Origin: Botrytis cinerea B05.10
Lineage: Eukaryota; Ascomycota; Leotiomycetes; Helotiales; Sclerotiniaceae
Direction of reading: 5' to 3'
Assembly (NCBI RefSeq): GCF_000143535.2
Contig: NC_037319.1
Span: forward strand, 1,674,001-1,738,000
Length of the DNA: 64,000 nucleotides
Shown here: positions 23,001-35,455 of the stretch, piece after piece
How the letters are laid out: each line of letters begins with the position of its first letter
How positions within the stretch are numbered: the first letter of the stretch is position 1
Translations under genes and position numbers: made by a program
Notes under the pieces: generated by a model
The model's input: only the letters and a program-made list of their open reading frames with translations
Told to the model about the DNA's origin: nothing
Databases searched by the model: none

Positions 23001-26000
23001 AGACCAATGAATGGCGATGATGGTCATGTGCTATGTATATTGTATCTATTTGAAGTAAAAGAGTGGAGTTAGTTGAATTAAGCGTTTGCTCATATTAGGT
23101 CATTATTGGATTTGAAAAATGGTAAGGTGGTCAGTGCTGCGAAACGAAAGCGAGTTTAGGTTTACCCCTTCATCAATGATGGAATTGTGGTCTTTCCTCC
23201 TTTCTGCCACTAACCATCGCCTCACGATAGATGGAGACTCTTGAAGAGACCATGAAGTGGCTCATATGTGGACAGTGGGCCGTGGACATTAGGAAAAAGG
23301 CGAGCGAGCGAGCGAGCGCTGGAATGAAGGGAAAAAAGCCCCGTCGTAGATCAATTAACAACCAAAACTCACTCCACTATGCCCAGGAAAAGGCGTGGAC
23401 CAACTTTAATTTGGTGAGATGGGAATCGTGGGAGGGTTGAAAGCTCCAGCTAATGAACTAATATGAATCTGGAAATAAAGAACGAGAATATCATGAATCC
23501 CATCCTCTAGAATTTTCCGTTGTCATCTGGCCATGTGGCTACCGATATCTCATCTCATCTACTTGGGAAACTATCCAAAAAAAAACAAAAACAGATATGC
23601 AATAGGAATGTTCTAATCACTTCAATAATTCCCCCATTGTTCTAGGACTTATACACGCACCATCCCCTTTTTGCGTTATTCATAATTCCCCTCAGCCAAT
23701 GATAGCTTCATACGCACCCCCCAATTCCATTCTCGAAACCCGAGAGATTGCACACTCACCCACATAACAATAATCATCAAAGACTTTAAAATGTGCATAT
23801 CCTTTAGCTCAAACCTTTGCCTTGTTGTTCGCAGGCGTGGGTACCTGGTTCCGTTGCCTTATATTCCATGTCATCAGCATGTCTTCCCTGGGTCTTCCTC
23901 TGCTCTTGGGTCATTCATCAGCCAGTACATGTAGACACTCTACTTTTGTAACACACAACCTGCATTCACTCTCCCATTCATTTATCATGGCACAACACCT
24001 AATCCCGAACCGCTCCCTTTGTCCCATCGCATTCGCCTTGTGCCTTTTTTAAAATATCCTTCGCTTGTGTCCAATACCTCGCTTGCTTCCGCTGGAATCC
24101 CCCCTTTCCAGCTTGTGGTTGTGCGGCCATGTGCTCAGGTGCGGGTTGTGTTTTTGGGACGGACTAAGTTCAACATGGAAATAAACGGTGCGATGTGATG
24201 TGATGGGATGGGATCTCACAGCGCAGCGCATCACATCACATCATATCACGCCGCCCATTCAGTCGGTACGGTAAGTACAGTAAGCCCTGGAAGATCACTG
24301 TTATGCTCTTTGTTCGCGAGGCTTTAGGGGCGTCTTAATGACATGACTCTACGCCTGAACGTATAAGCTGCTGAGGACCCCAATGCACATGCTATTTATG
24401 TACCTGTCAGGAAAAGCGCCATCTTGTGGAATCATTGGACTATTGATCTGTGTAGGCAGATGCATAGAGAAATGCGAGCAATGGTTTATGCGCACTCTCC
24501 ATTCTACTAGATTGATATCATTTATCATGTCGATTTCTCTCATATCGGAGGAATTCCATGCCTCACCTGATAAAACACGGGCCCAAATATCCCCTCTCTT
24601 TCTCCGTTTCTCTCAGCCACGGCCAGTTCGCCGGGATAGATAGATGGATGTAGATGTCACAGCTTTCGACGGGGATTCGTGTCTATCTGTCGGGATTTCC
24701 AGCTTCACCACATCCTACAACACATATGAGCACAATGAAGAATAGATGATGTTCCGTTCCACCCCAACTCCAAGGATAATGATTTGCGCATATTTTACTT
24801 GGGACAAAACGATATTTGCATTGCCTTGTGGAACATCGATATACGGCTGGGCGAGCTAGGAAAATAACTGCTACGGAGGCACGCCGCACTGCAGATCGCT
24901 TTCGCTCCCGCCCGAGTCCCGAGAGTGGAAATCTCTCAACATGACATGATATTCGAAATTCGAGATATATGTTTTGCCCAACTAATGATGCAATTTAATC
25001 TATTATTCTTTATCTCTGTCTTTCAATTTTTCGGTTTTCAAGCTAGCTGAACTGGATAGATACGATGTGATCAGTTGGTGATCCAGATTCGTAAAACTTA
25101 ACTTTCCCGGATGCTCAAGCTTCATCCCAAGCTTCATCTCAAATACCCTCCCGCGCCTCCTTCCTCGATTGGGTATTTTCTGATTACTATACATCGATGC
25201 TCGATGCTCGCATCAAATGAAATCAAGTACGTACAAAGGTTAGCTTTCTACACCCCTTCAAAACTATTGACTCTCCAGCATCTCCACCCAAGAAGTCTTG
25301 ATGTCACACAAAATAATCTGATAAAGTAAGGCTTGCGACGGAGATCAACTAGAGCCCTTACCGATCAGACCGAGGAACCTTGCCTTCTCCCTTGGCTGTT
25401 GCATGCTGGTGCACAAGATAGAGACAGACGCACATATATCTTCTTCTATATTCGCTGCACCTATCCGGATCCAGCAGTAAGGTTCACGGGCTGGACAAGT
25501 TGGACTAGCACCTGCCGTGAACACGGTGAGGTAAGGGTAGGTAATAACGGTCTACAAGGTGTTTGATGGGATTTGATTCACTCATTCAATACTTTCACGA
25601 GATGAATCGTGTTTATTTCGGGGGTCAATACATGTTGTTGACTCGGAGTAGGCATAGATGAACTTGCTGACAGCTTTTGACGATACAGTACAGTAAACAG
25701 CCGGCATTGGGAATTTATTGGGCAAGGAAGGAGAGATTCCAATGAGTGCTGAATTTCGGTACAACAGACCCGCCCCAGCCCCAACTGGTGATCTTAGACA
25801 AAAGATCAATGATCAGCAGCAGCTAACAGATCTCATCAACGATCATTTTCCAGCACCACGGTAAATTCAAGATTTTGTAGATCTGCTCTTCCGACTCTCC
25901 AGGAAGTCTCCATCGCAACCCAATATCAATAAATCCCCTCCCCCCAAGACAACCGGGGAAACCACTTTTCTCTCCCTGCCAGTGCCATCAATCACATCAC

Positions 26001-29000
26001 CCCCTTCATCGCAATGTCACACAGTATCAAAGCTTTAAAGTCGTGATCCTACTCGTCAAAAGCAGAACGTTGGATCCAGCCCATCGGGTCTCCCCAAATC
26101 TGCAAATCACCACCAAATCTATTTAGGAAAGTAGCATATGGTCGCCGATACCCCCCTGGCAAACATCTTGGCACTGACAGGGGCCATGCAATGCAAACCC
26201 TATTAACGTCGTGACTCGTGTTTTATGCTGTGCTACTCTTCATCCTGCTGTGTGCGGAATTGTTAAGTTTCAGAAGTTTTTCCAATCTTGCTGTGCTATC
26301 CGTCATTGCAATTGCTGCAGTCACGACGTGCAGAGAGGTTTTGTCGATATTAATGTTGTACAATACGGTGATTCAAGAAGGGCACAACAGAAGCGGCACG
26401 TTTATCGTCGTGAGGTTAAGTAATTTCTCGGGATTTCAGGGGGTCATGTTTCTTGTTCCTTCCTACCGGTATTCAAGGAAAGCAAATCAATTCAATATTT
26501 TGTCACCTGTAGCATACAAGCCGATCCCCCAATGTCCCAGGAGATCTGGGACAACGAGAATGGGGTTTTGATGTTGATGGCACTGGTTCAACAACAGAAA
26601 GCGGCAGAGTAGGGTACCATCCGCCGGGGTTGCAAAAATGGGAAATTCGTGATGGGTGAGGTGGTATTGCTAGTGATCGATATTGTTATTTAGATGTTGG
26701 GCTTTCTGAGACGATGCTTGCTGCTATGATGATGATCGGCTGAATTAACATAACAGTCTTTCATACCCGGGCTCATATCAATCACATGTACCAGTACTAT
26801 TGCAGAAACCGAATCCAATATTTGCACATTATAGGGGCAGGGTTGTGTTATTACCCAGCAAAAGCAAGACGTGAATGAACATGATGCATATCACACCGAA
26901 TGGGAATTCTACGGAAAGAGTCCCGCTGATGATTACTCACCCTGTGTAAATCTTGTGGCTACTGTAGAGTATGCAAGAGATAGATGAATCGGTGAGTGAA
27001 GTTTCAGGTGCAGGGCATTGAGGTGTGTTGCTGTTTGCTTTTTTGTCTTGAGTGGTTCCTGTTAGCTTGTCCCGATGATCGAAATTCAGCCGTTGAAGAA
27101 ACGGAGATGGGAACGGGGATGGGGTTCAAACTGGAAAAAGCAAACGAAATCTCCAATTATTATTTCAATACTTGGTAGCGAACGCCAAGATAACGACTGA
27201 TGAGCGAGATGACTTTGGTTTTGTTCACAATCGAGACAGTCTCCGAATAAGAAATGTTGATTTCGCATAAACAACTTTCTTATATTGTGTATAATGTATA
27301 CCAGGTACTCAGGTAGTCCAACTGCTCGACCGTTTACGGAAAATCCTCGGCCAGCTCCTCAATTGCCGCCTTCTGGGACTTAAAAAGGAACTACTCGCAC
27401 AAGCAATCCAATCACCATTGCTTTGCTCCGGGCCTACCTACGCCATGATCTACGGGCACTTGCTTTCGCTTGCCTAGCTAGTTTTGCGTCGCTGCGCTTG
27501 TGGGGTTGTTCCGTTTTGCACCTTGTATTTGGAATCATTTTCTGGCTCGTTATTGCATTGTCCAAGCTTAGTGGCTGATAGTTGGAAGAAGGAGACAGAA
27601 GTGCCTTGATCCATGTCTGAACGAACACGAGCGAACGAGTGAATACTCCCTAGCTCACCAGATTCTTGATGAAAAAACGTTCGCTAGTGTATCGAGTTAG
27701 ATTAGTTAGGGCGAATAGCTTGCCAGCTGTCAAAGTTTAAGCTGGGTTGAACTTGTATATGAAGGATACTGGAGGGCTAATGTCAATATGTTATAGCCTA
27801 AAGATAAAGTTTTGGGGAGAGATTTGCACGTCGGCACCGAAACAGATGGCGTGGTAGTGTAGCGTGACTAGGCATAAAGTTGGATAGACTTTATATAATG
27901 GGTGTCATATGGGAGTTCAGAACATGGGCAGATGAAAAAGAGTTACATTCGGATTGTTTTTTTCCCTCGTCATGCCCCAGCCTGTGTGAAGAGCGACAAA
28001 TTACCTAACGCGGATCGGAGTCTCGATCCATGGAAGTGTACTTTTGCTGGGTCAGTTGGTCGATCAGGGCCTTTCCAATTATCATCTACGTATCCATCTA
28101 TATGTAGATCCTATTATTGATCTTGGGCATCCAAGATGGGGTATTCGAGTTCACTCTGATTTCTCCAGCTCACGTATCCCTGATATCACATCAATGTAAG
28201 GAGCATAAAATGTAGAAAGTTTCAGAACTTCGCTTTCAGGATAGATATTTAGGCACCACAATTAATGAACCCTTGATATATATATTGTTCAAGGATGCAT
28301 GTGAGATTTGTATAATTCTTTTTTTGCCTCTCAGCAACGGATCCAGATACACGGATATGAGCGTCGGTATGATACCCGTCGAAGGAATAGAAATGGAAGC
28401 CCGAAAAAAAAGCAAAAATCCGTTGGAAGGCTATTTTTGGTAATAATCATCCTTGAGAGAGATATGCGAGAGATGGGGATCCCATGGCAATGGTTACCCC
28501 TGTGACGGGATCCTTTCACAGCTCTATCCGCCGGCGCATGTACGAGGGTGTAGGAGTTATTGAGGCTCGAGATGGTAAGTGGTGGTGTTATGTAGTATCA
28601 AGGCAAGTGAGGCTGATGTATGGAGAAATTTTTGGAGCATTCCAGGCTTGCAGATATTCCCTGATATTAACCTTGAAGTACGTCTTCCCCTTCAATATAT
28701 CTCTGACAAGTAACAACTTTATCTCCAGTAAGCTCAATCAATTCAAAATCTGAAACTGATGTACCGAGTGTTGTTCCTAAATTAAGAACCTTGAAATATA
28801 AACATCATAGCCTTGAAATGTCGGTATCGGACAGATATTTCAAGTGCCCTACGCCAAACCATCATGGGCTCGCCCACTGCTCAGTCCGATCTCTTTATTT
28901 GTGGGGATGATAAACACGGGATCTCCGTAAAATAAATTGAGGTTGAGATATAAATGGGGATAACGGGGGCAGTTTATTGATCTTCAGATCGAGAGTCTCG

Positions 29001-30845
29001 TCTTTGACAGGGCACCCTGAAGGTGATTTAAAGAGATCTTCAGTCTCAGTGTTACACTTTGAATGACAGATATCAGAGACGTACCCATCTTCGCAAACTT
29101 TGCTCCGTTTAAAGAAAGATGGAAAATGAGTACCAAGATCTTATAGCTGGGGTTATGCATCCTTGATACGGATGATTATGGTTGTTGGGATTGCTTGGTA
29201 GCAGGTATGGAATTTCTTTGGTTCTAAGCCTTGACCTAGAAACGGCTCTTCCCCCTTGTCCAACCACAGGAACCCTTGCCCTAGCACCTTACCCCTTTAG
29301 GTCAATTTTGGCGATTTCTTGAATGAGGCGCTGCGTAAAAAGGCGAGAAAAGAGGTGAGGCTTCCAGGTATGCATTTCCTTGATCACCATCAGTAAGAAT
29401 CGAATCTAGGAGAGAGGATTGACAGTTCAAGAATAACTTTGATAACAATGCTTTCGTTGCTCGTTGCTTCCTGCGTTACGGGGTACCTATTCAGCTCATG
29501 ACAATTGGCAAATCTAATTCGTGTAGATCTCCTTTGCCTGGAAACGATACTACGACATTGTTCATGCTTCATGCAAGATACTATCCCTTTAAGAACCGGT
29601 GTGCAAGATGTGGCTGAAGGTGTGCGTGTGCACATTGTTTGTCCAGTGCTGATCATGTTATTCTGCGTACATCGAGTTGCATACCCGTCTGCAAGTTTGC
29701 GCTGCCATGTACATTTCCGACCGTTGCCTTCTATATTCATTGGCTATCTCCTCATCTGCTTCATTACCCACAGGCAAGCATGCGACCAAGTACAGTAGTA
29801 ATGAAACCCTCAAAAAGGCCTAGAAGAGCCAAACGAAACCGGTAAGGCGGAAAGGATCTGCAGAAACTTTTTGGACAAGAGGTCTCGCCAATCTACAATT
29901 TGGGAGGTGGTAAGCAAGCATAACGGGTTCCAGAAAATGTTGCTTTTTGTTTGGAGTATCAGCAATATACCACGAGATGGAAAGCCGATAATCCTACTCG
30001 ATGTATACACACCTGATGAGCCGCTCTAGCCTCTATCCCCAAAAAAGGCGAGTGGCTGGACGGGACAGTCTTCTCACGTTTCCCTTCCCCAATTATTAAA
30101 GACATCGCCGACATAATTTATTTTGGCGTCTAAAACGGTAGACAGATTATTTGCGATTCAAGTATACTCTACGGTATTCGTGTGCCTAAAAGATACGGGG
30201 GTACCTCTAAGCAGGTATCACCTATTGGTAGAATTTACGAGTGAATTTTGCTATGACCAGTGCACATTCCCATCCGTCCTCTACAACCAAATGTCTACAG
30301 CGATTCATATCAATCAATAATGTTGTCGCTCGGATTAATAGTCTTTCTGCATTGCAACGCTACTTTGTGACTCCAGAGATTCGGGTTCTCATCTGAGAGC
30401 ATCATTTCGGAATACATTGTCAATTAGAATCATCGAGATCTGGAGGGCTGCCCACATTGGAACGGCATTATATTTATCCTCATAGTTCTGATATACATGT
30501 GAAAATTTGTATTCTTCCATTGCATAGGCATCGGGGACCTCTATAGGTACATATCGTGGACGACAGTCTAGGTCGCCGACCTACATTAAGTACCAAAGAT
30601 ACCTGCAAATCATCGACGGTGGTGCTACTTATCCCGAGTCCAAAGCAATAACGATCAATAGTTACCAAGGCAATGGAGATGATGTGCATCAACGTCTTTG
30701 CTACCACGGGATTGCAAAGAATGGGACTGGTGGTGAAATCTATGAGGCGTAGATACTTTTGAAGATCTCACTTGTAATTACTGCAAACAAGAACATCATT
30801 TTGTAGTACCCGTCCATTCTCAACGAGATCTAGACCCGAAAGCAC
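20094..30845. other. 10.8-kb gene-free stretch upstream of flbD-like gene
   Basis: No open frame above 134 codons occurs and none resembles a known protein. The first few kilobases are the upstream region of the flbD-like gene and probably hold its promoter and leader. Visible structure is limited to simple sequence (TTCTTTCTTTC near 22840, GCGAGCGAGCGA near 23302-23318) and a hairpin at 24192-24242. Nothing indicates transposons: no RIP-like AT bias and no reverse-transcriptase or transposase motifs were seen. Confidence 0.45.
24192..24242. repeat. Inverted repeat, 13-bp perfect arms
   Basis: GATGTGATGTGAT at 24192-24204 is the reverse complement of 24230-24242, with a 25-base GC-rich loop region. 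It is also a GATGT microsatellite, so it may be a chance product of simple sequence. Confidence 0.6.
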
Positions 30846-31619
30846 TCATAATTTCCATGTCGCATTCCTTGACAATTTGGGTACTGCCACGCATATATCC
30901 TTATCCGTTGTTTCCAGCTCTGCCTCTTGACAATCTTCAATTCCTACCCCGTTGGCAAATTGCACCACAACGAAATCAATGGGCTTCTTTCCCACGACCA
31001 CCATCGGAGCATGCCAGGTCCCCGCTCCATAGGTGACCGCCTGCGAGCCATTCGCTAAGAAAGCCTGAATTCTATTCAGGTCCGGTAAACCGCGACCGGG
31101 CAGGTTCTCGACATTATCACCACTCGTGCTCGTTTGAGGGGAGAGAACGGGGACGGGTAAGGTTTCATCGACTGATGACGGCGTTAGAGTCGGTGCTACG
31201 ACAACCAAGTAACATACATCTTCTTGCTCCGAGGGTGATATCCCGAGAGGTATGAATGTTTGGGTCGTGAAAGGATGTCTTTCCAATATGGTGACCGGGA
31301 ACAACCCCTCGATATTGCTATCGTGAGACGGGAGAAGCGAGCGAGGTGCGCATACAAACATGTTCATGACTGCATTCGCGACCCGTTGACTAGGAGCGCT
31401 CCCGTAGTAATCTTTCATATGCGTGACATCTAGGTATTTGAGTGCGGTGCCTTGGTTGGCTTGTACCGCGTTGGGTGGGAAGGTTTTGATTGTTGATGAT
31501 GGGATCACCGCTGGTGCGGGATTTTGAATCACGGTCCCAAAAGTTGCAAAATCATCTTGATTGAGTGGTTTTGTCTGAATTATCTTTTCTTTGATATTTG
31601 CTTTGATAGTCACAGGCAT
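30846..31619 (-). CDS. DAL3: Ureidoglycolate lyase (allantoin degradation)
   Basis: This single-exon gene encodes 257 residues. It matches the ureidoglycolate lyase/hydrolase fold (AllA/Dal3 type): KPLNQDDFATFGTVIQNP near the N-terminus, then FPVTILERHPFTTQTFIPLG and YLVVVAP, then a C-terminal FLANGSQAVTYGAGTWHAPMVVV motif with the conserved GTWH, and FVVVQFANGVGIEDCQE. The enzyme releases urea from ureidoglycolate to form glyoxylate in purine/allantoin nitrogen use. The length agrees with fungal homologues. No other allantoin gene is adjacent in this window. Confidence 0.9.
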   Translation of the reverse strand: MPVTIKANIKEKIIQTKPLNQDDFATFGTVIQNPAPAVIPSSTIKTFPPNAVQANQGTALKYLDVTHMKDYYGSAPSQRVANAVMNMFVCAPRSLLPSHDSNIEGLFPVTILERHPFTTQTFIPLGISPSEQEDVCYLVVVAPTLTPSSVDETLPVPVLSPQTSTSGDNVENLPGRGLPDLNRIQAFLANGSQAVTYGAGTWHAPMVVVGKKPIDFVVVQFANGVGIEDCQEAELETTDKDICVAVPKLSRNATWKL

Positions 31620-31710
31620 CTTGGGAACTTTCTTGGTGTATTTGCTCTGGTTTACGTGGATGTTGTCTCATCTTTTCGAACCTCATGTGAAAGTCGAAAG
31701 TGGGTAGAAA

Positions 31711-31731
31711 CACGTGTAATCTAGACACGTG
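31711..31731. promoter_or_regulatory. Paired CACGTG boxes upstream of ureidoglycolate lyase
   Basis: Two CACGTG palindromes lie at 31711-31716 and 31726-31731, about 90-110 bp upstream of the start codon at 31619. Such boxes bind bHLH factors in fungi. The spacing of 15 bases between starts suggests a composite site, but function is inferred. Confidence 0.5.
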
Positions 31732-32181
31732 ATCAGTTTGACCTCTATCCTTCTCGTGCTCCTCCAACGTTCACTCTCGGCGGCCTGGGATTCTTACAAT
31801 TCAAATGTGCGCTACGTATTATGGTGAAGTATGAGTATTGATATCGCTTTCTTCTTATTACTGTCTTTATATCTTTGTCCTTCCAATACCTATATCACCT
31901 CCTTCCAATATACCATCTCTGTTCGATGTGCCATATCGGTTTGATATGCCACCTCCTTCTGATATATCAGCTTTTTCAATACCATTACAATAGATATTCC
32001 AGACAGGCGCCATAGTATCAATATTACATCTTATCATAATGATGCGATGCGGTCTGGTCCAATTTTCACCTTCTATACATCTCCCAAAGCCGCAATTCTT
32101 TTTTGACCTTCCAGTTTATCCTTCACCTTCAGACCGGACTCAATACAATCTATCTAGTCTGTCTCGAAAGTCTTTATTGTT

Positions 32182-32511
32182 CTATTGTCTCTGCTCAATT
32201 CGTCTCGCCGGCAAAAGTCCTACTGGCAAAATTTTCCTATTGTACTTGTAAGGTTAATTCACTCCTGAAAACAACAATCAGTAGCGAGAAAATTCTGTTG
32301 TCGTTGCAGAACGTTTTTTGGGTCAATCAAAATCTTCCTATTGTCATAATTCTCGCTACGATCATGGCGGACACATTGTTGAGAATGTCAATAAGAACAA
32401 TAGAGTCAATAGACCTTCTATTGTCTGGAGATAGCTTCAAACTCATCGTGTACTTGGTAGGATTCTATCTATATCTTTCTCTCCATGTATGATTCGAGAT
32501 CTTTCTATTGT
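32182..32511. promoter_or_regulatory. Cluster of six CTATTGT motifs upstream of SANT-like gene
   Basis: CTATTGT occurs at 32182-32188, 32237-32243, 32338-32344, 32418-32424 and 32505-32511 on the plus strand and as ACAATAG at 32397-32403. Six copies within 330 bp far exceed chance for a 7-mer. The core ATTGT is the type of site bound by HMG-box proteins. It may also be a feature of the 5' leader. Confidence 0.5.
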
Positions 32512-32591
32512 AGCCGTTCAAACGTACACTTCGAACATACCAACGTCTAAGTTTCACAGCTCTCAATTGTAGCCCATACCCATTTTTTACC

Positions 32592-34064
32592 ATGATGTTT
32601 ACCAAGCCTACCGAATTTTCCTTTGCAAATATGGACGAGGATTCCGCAAAGAAAGCACTCTCCGTCATAGCATCCTTCTTCTATATTCAGGACGGTGGAG
32701 TTGAGTGGTTGAACGACAACCTTAGCCAATTTGGTTGCACAGCTGATGGTTTAGTTAACGAAGCCTTGGTTGATCCGGAGCTAACACAACACCAAGTCTG
32801 TCAAGATCTCCATCACGCATATCGTCTTCATATCAACCCAGATGACGAAGATGCTGCTGCATACGCGATGCCAGCTTCTACCACCGGTGGCAAAGGCAAG
32901 AGTGCGCATCCGTTCAATAAACCCTTTGCTTATGCAGCAATACATCCCCAAGTCCTCGTAGAGCAAGCGTTTAATGTTAGACTTGCAAGAATTGACGAAG
33001 TGCCCGTCGAAGAACAATCCCTTGGAGAGGTCACCGAGCTGGAAGCTTCTCATCAAGAATTTTCTGTTACCGATCAACTTGTCAATCAGTTTGAGTACGA
33101 ATCTTCGGTCGCCGACTACTCTGAATACCAATCCGAGCCAGAGGACCTTGCTAGAGACGTCTCCGATATTGTCGACGACGACGACTCTGACGATGAAGAT
33201 TATGTCGAGAAGTCAGTTACCAACTTCGACGAACTTACCTATGAGCAACAACTCGCTCTTACCATCGAAGCCTCTTTAAAGGAGAACGCGCCGCAGAAGC
33301 ACAACGGCGAATCTTCTGGTATCAACAATCAATTTACACCGCCAGCTTCTCAGCAAAAGGAAACTGCACCAGCAAGCTGTTCTGGCGGAAAAACAGTCTT
33401 ATCTCCAGCCCACTCTTCAAGTGGAAAACATATCTTGCCCGCATCACCACATACTACCCCGTGCCCATCTTCTCTTAACCAAAAGCGAGAACATGACGAT
33501 GACGAATCTCTTGATAATAAAGATTATACCAAGTCTATCCTTCGCCCGATCAAAAGGCTCAAGAAGTCTGTCACCAAATCATCTGTTCACACACCAGTTT
33601 CTTCGTCTACCTCAGTTACTACTGCTCCAAGTTCTTCTTCCTCAGCCGCTGCATCTGCCCCCCCCCCTTCTCCGAGCTCTCGCAAAGCATCCTCAAAACT
33701 GCGCAAAAGTGGTCCTACCAATCAACCCCGTCGCTCTGCCTGGACCGACGACGAAACATTCAAGCTCTACAAATGTCTTGTCAAGCGTCGGGAGGTCGAA
33801 GCTAAGCTCCCCGATCTCGTCAAACTCTATGATGCTCCTCTCTGGAACCACATCTCTGAAGAACTTGCTTCTGTACATGGCATTCATCGAGCACCTGGTG
33901 GTTGCAAATCTAATTGGAATCGAAACGGACGCGAGTTCTACGACTTTGACGAACGATCGCTTTTGAAACGCTCGAAGTCTTTGGCTACTAGTGTTCAGGT
34001 CCCAAAGAAGAACAGAAAGGGAAAGAAGCCTGCTTCCGTTGAAGATATTGATGATGATGAATAG
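32592..34064 (+). CDS. Hypothetical SANT/Myb-like protein with UIM-like motif
   Basis: The 490-residue single exon has these parts in order: an N-terminal globular region (residues about 1-75), an acidic middle (DIVDDDDSDDEDYVE near 195-210), a helix YEQQLALTIEASLKEN (about 217-232) that matches the ubiquitin-interacting-motif pattern with the central Ala/Ser spacing, a Ser/Ala/Pro low-complexity linker (about 335-370), and a C-terminal region RRSAWTDDETFKLYKCLVKRREVE...PLWNHISEEL resembling a SANT/trihelix-type DNA-binding helix set. It ends in a lysine-rich acidic tail. A nuclear, chromatin-linked role is likely but the specific function is unknown. The frame-3 open frame inside it is a shadow. 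Confidence 0.75.
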   Translation: MMFTKPTEFSFANMDEDSAKKALSVIASFFYIQDGGVEWLNDNLSQFGCTADGLVNEALVDPELTQHQVCQDLHHAYRLHINPDDEDAAAYAMPASTTGGKGKSAHPFNKPFAYAAIHPQVLVEQAFNVRLARIDEVPVEEQSLGEVTELEASHQEFSVTDQLVNQFEYESSVADYSEYQSEPEDLARDVSDIVDDDDSDDEDYVEKSVTNFDELTYEQQLALTIEASLKENAPQKHNGESSGINNQFTPPASQQKETAPASCSGGKTVLSPAHSSSGKHILPASPHTTPCPSSLNQKREHDDDESLDNKDYTKSILRPIKRLKKSVTKSSVHTPVSSSTSVTTAPSSSSSAAASAPPPSPSSRKASSKLRKSGPTNQPRRSAWTDDETFKLYKCLVKRREVEAKLPDLVKLYDAPLWNHISEELASVHGIHRAPGGCKSNWNRNGREFYDFDERSLLKRSKSLATSVQVPKKNRKGKKPASVEDIDDDE

Positions 34065-35455
34065 TTGGTTGTGACTTGGTTCTCGAATGAGTGTTTTTGC
34101 TTTTCTCTGACTCCATGGGTTTTCAAAGGCTAATTGGTCAATTGGTGGTTACTTGATGGGTTTTTGTTTTGGCTCATCCTACCTGTTTCAAAGGTGGTTC
34201 TTCGATTACATGGCGAGTTCCTTGGTTTTTCTTTAGTGTGTTTCTGGATGAAATGGCTTTTTAGTAGTCGATTACATATTTGACAGAGGTGATGGTCTCT
34301 TATCTGTTGAGTCTCGCCATTGTGGTTGCCAACCCATTATTCATGGTTTGGCTCTATATTGTATATTTGAAAAATGTAGCTAAATAACTTGCTCTCTCGA
34401 TCGATGGAAACGATTACATACAATGGAATGATACCACTTATATCTCTCATCGTGAACACTATCTTGTTTTGGTTCTTGTGAATTGTGTGCCACACCCCCA
34501 TACAAAGTTCTCATTCCTTTTTGCTCTGATAAACTTGTGTATACTCTTACTCAGCCTCATTAAATGGTGAGGAAGACTCAAATTGTCGAGGAGCCGCCGC
34601 CAAAAACGCGGAATGTCTTCATTGAACAAATGAAACCATATCATGAAGACTAAAAGAAGTCATCGCACTGGAACATGTTCGTCGAACGGTAAGGAAGACC
34701 AAAACAATCAGGTGTATGACAGGAAAGAAAGAAGGTAGGTGGCACTCACGATGATGTATATGAATCTTATAAGCTCACAGCATGCCTCTATCTTTCTCAC
34801 ACACCTTATATGTGGAATGTAGGATGTGGACCTAGTGGAAGTAGCAACTCAAGAATTAATAAAGAATGCAAGGAATTAATATCACTTTATTGAAATAAAG
34901 TATGGTTATGAGAGAGTAATAGTCCAGGGTTCGGAAATTTTATTGCATGTGAGCTGTTAATGAATAGCAAGAAAAGTAAAAAGGTAAGTAATGGATATAA
35001 CTCAGCTTTATTAGATTAATATTCGTGGGTGATGTGAATAAATTCGTAAATACGTCAAATGAGAGGTGTGCATTTTTTTTTAACTATACGATTTGGACTT
35101 CTCGCATTATTCTATTCGACAACCACATTCGTTCCAGCTCGAGCTTGCGCCTGCGAGAAGCCAACCCCCCTCACCATCTAACTCTTCTCCCATTTCAAGC
35201 TCTACATGCTCACCAGAGGACATTGATATTTCTTCCATTGTAAAATCCTCAAAATTCAGATGACCGACCCTCTCAAACGTCCCCCCCGCCTACTTTCGAG
35301 ACTATTATCATGTTGCTTTAAACAAGACCATAATCAATGCTGATGTTTTATCTAACAACTATTAGTACAAAAATATACCATTACTATCAATTATTTCACG
35401 TCTACAATCTCAAATAGTGGGTCTATCGCCTTCCATGGTCTTTTCTTTCTTGATT
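34065..35455. other. Intergenic region
   Basis: This is 1.4 kb between convergent genes, with T-rich 3' flank after 34064 and AT-rich sequence to 35455. No gene is recognised. Confidence 0.4.

Noticed and set aside
33421..33966. 181-codon frame within the SANT-like gene
   Set aside because: Overlaps the acidic/Ser-rich part of a longer real gene on the same strand; low-complexity translation.
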